In this document: piece by piece, positions 55,027 to 64,000 of the stretch
Layout of the letters: each line of letters begins with the position of its first letter
Numbering within the stretch: position 1 is the first letter of the stretch
Assembly (NCBI RefSeq): GCF_006363815.1
Contig: NZ_RRYT01000016.1
Location: 24,795 to 88,794, forward strand
Direction of reading: 5' to 3'
DNA length: 64,000 bases
Source: Thermomonospora catenispora
GTDB lineage: Bacteria; Actinomycetota; Actinomycetes; Streptosporangiales; Streptosporangiaceae
The notes under the pieces: model-generated
What the model saw: only the letters and a program-made list of their open reading frames with translations
Database searches by the model: none
What the model was told of the DNA's origin: nothing
Made by a program: the position numbers and the translations under genes

Positions 55027-56141
55027 ACCGACCGCCGGCGATCCTCGTGCTGGAGGACGGCAGGGTCTTCCGCGGGGTCGGGTTCGGCGCCGAGGGCGAG
55101 ACGTTCGGCGAGATGGTCTTCAACACCGGCATGACCGGCTATCAGGAGACCCTGACCGACCCCTCCTACGCCGGGCAGATCGTGGCGATGACCGCCCCGC
55201 ACATCGGCAACACCGGCGTCAACGACGAGGACCCCGAATCCGGCCGGATCCAGGTGGCCGGGTACGTGGTGCGCGAGCCGTCGCGGATCGCCTCCAGCTG
55301 GCGGCACCGCCGCACCCTGGAGGAGGAGCTCAAGGCGCAGGGCGTGGTGGGCATCGCCATGCCCGGCACCCGCGCCCTGACCCGCCACCTGCGCGAGAGG
55401 GGCGCCATGCGCGGGGCCGTCTCCACCGTGGAGACCGACCCCGACGCCCTGCTGGAGCGGGTCCTGGCCAGCCCGTCGATGGAGGGCGCCGACCTGGCGC
55501 GCACGGTCACCACCCCCGAGCCGTACGTGGTGCCCGCCCGGGGGGCCAAGCGCTACACGGTGGCGGCGGTGGACCTGGGCGTCAAGGCGATGACCCCGCG
55601 GCGGATGGCCGAGCGCGGCTGCGAGGTGCACGTGCTGCCGGCCACCTCGACCGCCGCCGACATCCTGGCGCTCGACCCCGACGGGGTGTTCTTCAGCAAC
55701 GGCCCCGGCGACCCGGCCGCCACCGGGTACGCCGTCACCGCGCTGCGCGGGGTGCTGGAGGCCGACGTCCCGTTCTTCGGGATCTGCCTGGGCAACCAGA
55801 TCTTCGGCCGGGCGCTCGGGCTGGGCACCTACAAGCTGCGGTTCGGTCATCGGGGCATCAACCAGCCCGTCCGGGACCGCGCCACCGGGCGGGTGGAGAT
55901 CTCCGCCCACAACCACGGCTTCGCCGTGGACGCGCCGTTGGACGGCCCGTTCGACACCCCCTACGGGCCGGCCGAGGTCAGCCACGTCAACCTCAACGAC
56001 GGCTGCGTGGAGGGCCTTCGGCTGCTGAGCGGCCGCGCCTTCAGCGTGCAGTTCCACCCCGAGGCCGCCGCGGGACCGCACGACTCCACCGGCCTGTTCG
56101 ACCGGTTCTGCGAACTGATGGACGGGAGGGCGCGCGGTTGA
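55023..56141 (+). CDS. carA: Carbamoyl phosphate synthase small subunit (glutaminase)
   Basis: The 372-residue subunit releases ammonia from glutamine for CarB. The N-terminal domain starts with [42 protein letters not shown]. The class I glutaminase domain has the nucleophile Cys in [16 protein letters not shown], the HNHGFAV segment, and the His-Glu of [16 protein letters not shown]. The last 18 residues contain GLFDRFCEL, which a mini-ORF immediately after the gene partly repeats. The ATG overlaps the pyrC stop. Confidence 0.96.
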   Translation: MNRPPAILVLEDGRVFRGVGFGAEGETFGEMVFNTGMTGYQETLTDPSYAGQIVAMTAPHIGNTGVNDEDPESGRIQVAGYVVREPSRIASSWRHRRTLEEELKAQGVVGIAMPGTRALTRHLRERGAMRGAVSTVETDPDALLERVLASPSMEGADLARTVTTPEPYVVPARGAKRYTVAAVDLGVKAMTPRRMAERGCEVHVLPATSTAADILALDPDGVFFSNGPGDPAATGYAVTALRGVLEADVPFFGICLGNQIFGRALGLGTYKLRFGHRGINQPVRDRATGRVEISAHNHGFAVDAPLDGPFDTPYGPAEVSHVNLNDGCVEGLRLLSGRAFSVQFHPEAAAGPHDSTGLFDRFCELMDGRARG

Positions 56142-56232
56142 TGCGCTTCGATTTCCCCCGCCGTCGGCCCCCGGCCGAGGAGCCGGCCGATCTGCTCGAC
56201 CACTTCTGTGAACTCCCGGAGGGCGCCCGGTA

Positions 56233-56233
<1 letters not shown>
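56141..56233 (+). CDS. Mini-ORF between carA and carB, copy of the carA tail
   Basis: A 30-codon frame overlaps the carA stop by one base (TGATG) and the carB start by one base (TAATG). Its end, [13 protein letters not shown], resembles [16 protein letters not shown] at the end of CarA, and the DNA is alike over about 20 bases (TGCTCGACCACTTCTGTGAA against TGTTCGACCGGTTCTGCGAA). It seems to be a partial duplication of the carA end that now couples carA to carB. A separate function is not indicated. Confidence 0.5.
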
Positions 56234-59568
<3,335 letters not shown>

Positions 59569-59575
59569 GGGAGGC

Positions 59576-60475
59576 ATGACCGACACGCCCGGCCGGGCCG
59601 CCGGCCTGCAGACGTCGGCGACCGTGCTGACGGTCCGCCAGGTGCGGGACTACCACGCCCTGACGCTGGTGGCGCCCGCGGTGGCCGAACGGTTCCGGCC
59701 GGGCCAGTTCGTGGCGCTGGCGGTGGGCGGGGCGGACAGCGCCCGCCTGGTGCGCCGCTGCCTGCCGGTGTACGAGGTCAAGCCCGACTACGGCGGCACC
59801 GTGGAGGTGGTGTTCGACCACCGCGGATCCGCCGACCCGGGCACCGGCTGGCTGGTCTCCCGCCGGGCGCGGGACCGGATCGATCTGATCGGGCCGCTGG
59901 GCCGGCCGTTCCGGCTGCCCCGCGATCCGGTGCGCTGCCTGCTGGTGGGCGGCGGACCGGGGGCGGCGGCGCTGTTCTCGCTGGCCGACACGCTGCGCCG
60001 ACGCGAGTGCACGGTGCACTTCCTGCTCGGCGGGCCGACCGCCGGGGCGGTGTTCGGGGCGCAGTCGGCGCAGCGCATCGGCGACTCGGCGACCGTGGTC
60101 ACCGAGGACGGCTCGCTGGGCGAGGCCGGGACGGTGCGCGAGGCGCTGCCCGCGGTCATCGAGAAGACGGGCGCCGACGTGGTGTACGCCTGCGGGCCGA
60201 CGCCGCTGTTGCGCGCCGTCAGCGCCGTGGCGACCGAGTTCGGGCTGCCGTCGCAGGTGTCGGTGGAGGAGTTCCTGCGGCAGACCGCCGTCTGCGGCAC
60301 CGGGCTGTGCATGACCTGCGTGCTGCCGATGATCGACGACGACGGGGTCACCCGCATGGTGCGGGCCTGCGCCGACGGGCCGGTGCTGCGCGGCGACCGG
60401 GTCCGCTGGGGCGATCTGGGGACGATCCCGTTCGACGCGCTCGGCGCCCCCCGCGCCCTGGGGGGTGCGCTGTGA
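59576..60475 (+). CDS. pyrK: Dihydroorotate dehydrogenase electron-transfer subunit
   Basis: The 299-residue flavo-iron-sulfur protein passes electrons from the PyrD flavin to NAD. It has the FAD domain (RPGQFVALAVGG; RRCLPVYEV), the NAD-domain loop LLVGGGPGAAALFSLA, and the C-terminal [2Fe-2S] cluster with CGTGLCMTCVLPM and the distant Cys in VRACADGPVL. The four ligands are in place. It overlaps pyrD by GTGA and starts 8 bases after carB with GGGGAGGC upstream. The presence of PyrK marks a class 1B pathway. Confidence 0.93.
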   Translation: MTDTPGRAAGLQTSATVLTVRQVRDYHALTLVAPAVAERFRPGQFVALAVGGADSARLVRRCLPVYEVKPDYGGTVEVVFDHRGSADPGTGWLVSRRARDRIDLIGPLGRPFRLPRDPVRCLLVGGGPGAAALFSLADTLRRRECTVHFLLGGPTAGAVFGAQSAQRIGDSATVVTEDGSLGEAGTVREALPAVIEKTGADVVYACGPTPLLRAVSAVATEFGLPSQVSVEEFLRQTAVCGTGLCMTCVLPMIDDDGVTRMVRACADGPVLRGDRVRWGDLGTIPFDALGAPRALGGAL

Positions 60476-61479
60476 CCGATCTCACCACCCGGATCGGGCC
60501 GCTGGAGCTGGCCAACCCGATCGTCACCGCCGCCGGATGCGGCGGCACCGGGCGGGAGCTGGCCCGGTTCTTCGAGCTGGCCCGGCTGGGCGCGTTCACC
60601 ACCGCGTCGGTCATGCTCCAGCCGAGGGCCGGCCGGCCCACCCCGCGGGCGGCCGAGACGCCCAGCGGGATGCTGACCGCCATGGGGCTGCCCGGGCCCG
60701 GGATCGACGCGTTCCTGGAGCGCGACCTGCCCTGGCTGGCCGAGCAGGACGTGCCGGTGATCGTGTCGGTGGCCGGCAACAGCCGTGAGGAGTACGCCGA
60801 GGTGGCGCGGCGGCTCAACGCCGTCCGCACGGTCGCGGCCGTCGAGGTCAACCTGGCCGCCCCGAACGTGGAGGACCGCGGCCGGATGTTCGGACGGCTG
60901 CCCGGCCCGGCCGCCGAGGTGGTGCGGGCGGTGCGGACCGCCGTCCGGCGTGGCGTCCCGGTGCTGGCCAAGCTCGCCCCGGACGTGACCGACCTGGTGA
61001 ACGTCGCGCTGGCGTGCGTGGACGCCGGCGCGGAGGGGCTGAGCCTGATCAACACGATGACCGGGCTGGTGATCGACCCGACCACGCTGCGTCCGGCGCT
61101 GGCCGGGGTGTCGGGCGGGTTGAGCGGCCCGGCGATCCGGCCGGTGGCGCTGCGCTGCGTGTACGAGGTGCACGCCGCGCTGCCCACGGTGCCGATCATC
61201 GGCAGCGGCGGGGTCGCCAGCGGCCTGGACGCCCTGGAGTTCGTGCTGGCCGGCGCCAGCGCGGTCGCCGTGGGCACCGCCCTGTTCCGCGATCCCACGG
61301 CGGCTCCGCGGATCCTGCGCGAGCTGGAGGAGGCGCTGTCGGACCGCCGGATCGGCCGGCTCGCCGACGCGGTGGGGCTGGCCCACCGCCCGCCCGGCCG
61401 TGTCCCCCCGCAGATCAGCCCGCGCCGCGGCGCCGCGTCGCCCGGCCGGGTCAGCGAGCCCGAGGAGAAGCTCCCGTGA
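60472..61479 (+). CDS. pyrD: Dihydroorotate dehydrogenase, class 1B-like, with altered active site
   Basis: The 335-residue TIM-barrel protein is placed and built like the catalytic subunit of class 1B (NAD-linked) dihydroorotate dehydrogenase. Flavin contacts are intact in VLAKLAPDVTD, LINTMTG and IIGSGGVASGLDALEFVLAGASAVAVGTALFRDP. Three active-site residues are replaced. The lysine of the first strand (usually VTKS) is Ala45 in TTASVMLQPR, the Asn of GMLN is Thr69 in GMLTAMGL, and the catalytic Cys of N-x-S-C-P-N is Ala130 in NLAAPNVED. It may not oxidise dihydroorotate normally. It overlaps pyrK and pyrF by GTGA each. Confidence 0.88.
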   Translation: MTDLTTRIGPLELANPIVTAAGCGGTGRELARFFELARLGAFTTASVMLQPRAGRPTPRAAETPSGMLTAMGLPGPGIDAFLERDLPWLAEQDVPVIVSVAGNSREEYAEVARRLNAVRTVAAVEVNLAAPNVEDRGRMFGRLPGPAAEVVRAVRTAVRRGVPVLAKLAPDVTDLVNVALACVDAGAEGLSLINTMTGLVIDPTTLRPALAGVSGGLSGPAIRPVALRCVYEVHAALPTVPIIGSGGVASGLDALEFVLAGASAVAVGTALFRDPTAAPRILRELEEALSDRRIGRLADAVGLAHRPPGRVPPQISPRRGAASPGRVSEPEEKLP

Positions 61480-62171
61480 CCCCAGCCCCCATCGCCGTCG
61501 CCCTCGACGCCCCGGACCTGGAGACCGCCGCCCGCTGGGCGAGCATGGTGATCCCGCACGTCAGCACCGTCAAGGTGGGACTGGAGCTGTACCTGCGGTA
61601 CGGGCCCGACGTGGTCGCCAGCGTGCGCGGCGCCAGCGGGGTGCAGGTCTTCCTGGACCTGAAGCTGCACGACATCCCGGCCACGGTGGCCGGGGCGGCG
61701 CGGGCGGTGGCCCGGCTGCGGCCGGAGTTCCTCACCGTGCACGCCATGGGCGGCGAGGCGATGATCCGGGCCGCCGTGGAGGCGGCCCCGGACACCGCCG
61801 TCGCCGCGGTCACCGTGCTGACCTCCCTGGGCGAGGACGATCTCGGCCGCCTGGGCATGGCCGGCCCCGCCTCAGACGCCGTACGGCGGCTCGCCGCCAT
61901 GGCCGTGGGGGCGGGGGCCCGGGCGCTGGTCTGCTCGCCTCAGGAGGCCGCTGCGGTCCGCGCGGAGGTGGGGCCGTCCGTCACCCTGATCACCCCGGGG
62001 GTGCGCCCGGCCGGGACGGCCGTCCAGGATCAGGCGCGGGTGGCCACCCCGGAGGAGGCGCTGGCGGCCGGGGCCGATCTGTTGGTGATCGGCAGGCCGA
62101 TCACCGGCGCCGCCGATCCGGGCGCGGCGGCCGCCAAGATCGCCGCGGCGCTGCGGCGCACGGGGGCGTGA
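61476..62171 (+). CDS. pyrF: Orotidine 5'-phosphate decarboxylase
   Basis: The 231-residue TIM-barrel enzyme makes UMP, the last step of the operon's pathway. The catalytic DxKxxD set lies in VFLDLKLHDIPATVAGAA, with VALDAPDLETAARWA at the start, and the phosphate-binding segments TPGVRPAGTAVQDQ and LLVIGRPITGA near the end. This is the short bacterial type. The GTG overlaps the pyrD stop (GTGA). It is the last gene; mihF follows after about 297 bases with its own promoter. Confidence 0.95.
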   Translation: MTPAPIAVALDAPDLETAARWASMVIPHVSTVKVGLELYLRYGPDVVASVRGASGVQVFLDLKLHDIPATVAGAARAVARLRPEFLTVHAMGGEAMIRAAVEAAPDTAVAAVTVLTSLGEDDLGRLGMAGPASDAVRRLAAMAVGAGARALVCSPQEAAAVRAEVGPSVTLITPGVRPAGTAVQDQARVATPEEALAAGADLLVIGRPITGAADPGAAAAKIAAALRRTGA

Positions 62172-62468
62172 GGACAACGCCGACGCGGTCCTTCGGGTTG
62201 TCTCGGAAGCGGAATTCGAGATCTGGATCACGTCGGCCCTCCGGAGGCTCCGGAGCCGTTCGGAGCGGCGACGAAACCCCTGGCTCGCGCGGGAATCGGG
62301 GCCCGACCCCCTCCGGTTGTGTACACTCTGTATTCGGGACACTCCAGGGAGTGATTTTCGTGATTTTGTGGCGGGCTGAACAGCACTTCACGTTGCTTTA
62401 TGGGGTGTGAACTCGCTAGTTTCCGAACCCGTCCGACTCCGTCGAGTGGAAACACGAGGTGACCCGGC
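62172..62468. promoter_or_regulatory. Intergenic region before mihF
   Basis: These 297 bases hold an AT-richer stretch (62310-62420) with GTGTACAC (62319-62326) and a small hairpin CACTCC-AG-GGAGTG (62340-62353) followed by ATTTT. One or both may end the pyr transcript and start mihF. I see no gene. Confidence 0.45.
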
Positions 62469-62795
62469 GTGGCTCTTCCGCCCCTAACCCCCGAACAGCG
62501 CGCCGCAGCATTGGACAAGGCGGCCAAGGTCCGTAAGGAGCGGGCCGAGGTCAAAAACCGGCTCAAGCGTGGGGGTACCTCGCTCGCCGAGGTCCTCAAG
62601 AAGGGCCAGACCGACGACGTCATCGGGAAGATGAAGGTGTCGGCCCTCCTGGAGTCCCTTCCCGGCGTGGGCAAGGTCCGTGCGAAGCAGATCATGGAGC
62701 GCCTGGGCATCGCCGAGTCCCGTCGCGTACGGGGCCTCGGCGCCAAGCAGCGCGCCTCCCTGGAGCGTGAGTTCGGCGGCGGTGCGAACCGCTGA
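62469..62795 (+). CDS. mihF: Integration host factor, actinobacterial type
   Basis: The 108-residue basic protein is the mIHF/sIHF nucleoid protein, unrelated to the IHF of E. coli. The helix-two-turn-helix region is [46 protein letters not shown], preceded by a long helix ([27 protein letters not shown]). It binds DNA without strict specificity, bends it and affects development and phage integration. Its position before gmk and rpoZ is conserved in actinobacteria. The last 14 bases overlap the gmk start. Confidence 0.95.
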   Translation: MALPPLTPEQRAAALDKAAKVRKERAEVKNRLKRGGTSLAEVLKKGQTDDVIGKMKVSALLESLPGVGKVRAKQIMERLGIAESRRVRGLGAKQRASLEREFGGGANR

Positions 62796-63513
62796 CGGCG
62801 ATCACGCGGGCGGGCGCGGCGGGGAGACCGCCGCGGCCGGGTCCGGCGTGCCCGCTTCGGCGGCCGACCGGAACGGCTCCGACCCGCCCCACGCGAACGC
62901 GGCGCACGGCGCCCCGGGCGGAGGGGAAGGCTCCGCGGCGAGGCCTGAGCCGCGTCGGCGCCGGCTGACGGTGCTGTCCGGTCCGTCCGGCGTCGGCAAG
63001 AGCACGGTGGTCGCCGAGATCCGGCGGGCGCACCCCGAGGTGTGGCTGTCGGTCTCGGTGACCACCCGGTCTCCCCGGCCCGGGGAAAAGCACGGCGTGC
63101 AGTACTACTTCGTCGACGACGCCGGTTTCGACCGGCTGGTCGCCCGGGGCGAATTGCTCGAATGGGCGGAGTTCGCCGGCAACCGTTACGGAACGCCGCG
63201 GGCCCCGGTCGTCGAAAAGCTCGCCGCCGGCGTGCCGGTGCTGCTGGAAATCGACCTCCAGGGGGCCCGGCAGGTGCGCCGGGCGATGCCCGAGGCCCGG
63301 CTGGTGTTCTTGGCGCCCCCCTCCTGGGAGGAGCTGGTCCGGCGGCTGACCGGCCGTGGTACGGAGCCTCCGGAGGTGATCGAGCGCCGGCTGGAGGCGG
63401 CCCGGATCGAGCTCGCCGCCGAGAAGGAGTTCGACGTCACGCTGGTCAACACGTCCGTCCAGGACGTGTGCCGGGAGCTGCTAGCCTTGATGGCCGACCC
63501 TGAAGCGGATTAA
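62782..63513 (+). CDS. gmk: Guanylate kinase
   Basis: The 243-residue enzyme phosphorylates GMP to GDP. The P-loop [16 protein letters not shown] lies near residue 66, followed by [25 protein letters not shown] (GMP site), [17 protein letters not shown] and [14 protein letters not shown]. About 60 residues before the fold are low-complexity Gly/Ala and Asp/Asn, longer than in most Gmk. The GTG at 62782 is the only start that reaches the fold without a stop; a GTG at 62848 would shorten the extension. Confidence 0.92.
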   Translation: MRTADGDHAGGRGGETAAAGSGVPASAADRNGSDPPHANAAHGAPGGGEGSAARPEPRRRRLTVLSGPSGVGKSTVVAEIRRAHPEVWLSVSVTTRSPRPGEKHGVQYYFVDDAGFDRLVARGELLEWAEFAGNRYGTPRAPVVEKLAAGVPVLLEIDLQGARQVRRAMPEARLVFLAPPSWEELVRRLTGRGTEPPEVIERRLEAARIELAAEKEFDVTLVNTSVQDVCRELLALMADPEAD

Positions 63514-63527
63514 CGGGAAGGCCGAGC

Positions 63528-63785
63528 GTGGCAGCCAACAGCGAAGGCATCACCAACCCGTCGATCGACGAGCTGCTCGAGGTCGTCGACACCAAGTACG
63601 GCCTGGTGACCATCGCGGCCAAGCGGGCGCGTCAGATCAACGCCTACTACGCCCAGCTGGGCGAGGGCCTGCTGGAGTACGTGGGGCCCCTGGTCGAGAC
63701 GCAGGTGCAGGAGAAGCCCCTGTCCATCGCGCTCCGTGAGGTGCGCGAGGGCCTGCTGCACGCCGAGCCCATCGAGGCTCAGTAG
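63528..63785 (+). CDS. rpoZ: RNA polymerase omega subunit
   Basis: The 85-residue subunit helps assembly of RNA polymerase around beta-prime. The family core is [35 protein letters not shown], and the actinobacterial end [30 protein letters not shown] is present. The GTG start follows GGGAAGG. The gmk-rpoZ-coaBC order is that of most actinobacteria. Confidence 0.95.
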   Translation: MAANSEGITNPSIDELLEVVDTKYGLVTIAAKRARQINAYYAQLGEGLLEYVGPLVETQVQEKPLSIALREVREGLLHAEPIEAQ

Positions 63786-63806
63786 GCCGGCGTCGACGAC
63801 CGTCCG

Positions 63807-64000
63807 ATGACCGAGCGCAAGCCCCGGGTGGTGCTCGGGGTGTCCGGCGGCATCGCCGCCTACAAGGCGTGCGAGCTGCTGCGGCGGCTCACCGAGTCGG
63901 GGCACGACGTGCGGGTCGTGCCGACGCGCGACGCGCTGCGTTTCGTCGGCGAGCCCACCTGGGCGGCCCTGTCGGGGAACCCGGTGGCCACCGACGTGTG
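63807..64000 (+). CDS. coaBC: Phosphopantothenoylcysteine decarboxylase/synthase, N-terminal part
   Basis: The first 64 codons lie in the window and the frame runs off the right edge. The flavin-binding start of CoaC is plain: VVLGVSGGIAAYKACELLRRLTESGHDV, followed by VPTRDALRFVGEPTWAALSGNPV. The full protein would also carry the CoaB domain. It follows rpoZ by 21 bases, so it is likely cotranscribed. Confidence 0.9.
   Translation, partial: MTERKPRVVLGVSGGIAAYKACELLRRLTESGHDVRVVPTRDALRFVGEPTWAALSGNPVATDV

Overview
The window is a stretch of high-GC actinobacterial chromosome, dense with genes and without rRNA or tRNA genes, insertion sequences, phage genes or CRISPR arrays that I could see. 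The actinobacterial cytochrome bcc cluster, BldD, integration host factor of the mIHF/sIHF type, MacS/MacR, an Rv2175c-type protein and a PASTA kinase all point to Actinomycetia. The mix of Mycobacterium-like and Streptomyces-like gene order suggests Streptosporangiales, perhaps Thermomonosporaceae (Actinomadura-like). The family assignment is inference.

Positions 1-46 kb follow the gene order known from M. tuberculosis Rv2172c-Rv2196 and S. coelicolor around SCO2103-SCO2150. The order is trpD, ctaE-qcrCAB (terminal respiration), a PimB'-like mannosyltransferase, an acyl-CoA synthetase, cutC, a phosphoesterase, an SRPBCC protein, glkA, a PlsC-type acyltransferase, macS-macR, pfkA, thiI, a DAHP synthase, nfo, a PASTA kinase, the thiamine genes thiO-thiS-thiG and thiE, an Rv2175c-type protein, a polyprenyl synthase and metF. 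Two accessory islands interrupt it. At 7.5-10.4 kb, two related ATPase-fold regulators flank a DUF6624 protein and a NADAR protein. At 21.2-24.1 kb, two TIGR04222-type membrane proteins with Cys/Gly-rich tails are followed by a DUF692/MNIO enzyme and a small partner protein. The second island is the best candidate for an undescribed system: a peptide-modifying iron oxidase whose substrates may be the tails of membrane proteins.

Positions 46-51 kb hold an ArsC-like protein, a YbaK-type protein, an L,D-transpeptidase lipoprotein, a HEPN-domain gene behind a perfect LexA box, and an MFS exporter. At 51.1 kb bldD is divergent from the pyrimidine operon pyrR-pyrB-pyrC-carA-carB-pyrK-pyrD-pyrF (52.1-62.2 kb), whose genes mostly overlap by 1-4 bases and which includes two mini-ORFs at its junctions. 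The window ends with mihF, gmk, rpoZ and the start of coaBC.

Readable control elements are a TPP riboswitch before thiO, a Phe/Tyr attenuator before the DAHP synthase, a PyrR-type hairpin before pyrR, a DasR-type operator before pfkA, a LexA box before the HEPN gene, a BldD-type box upstream of bldD, and several strong terminator hairpins. Notable protein oddities are a dihydroorotate dehydrogenase without its usual catalytic residues, a kinase-like protein without the DFG aspartate, and a phosphofructokinase with the residues of pyrophosphate-dependent enzymes.
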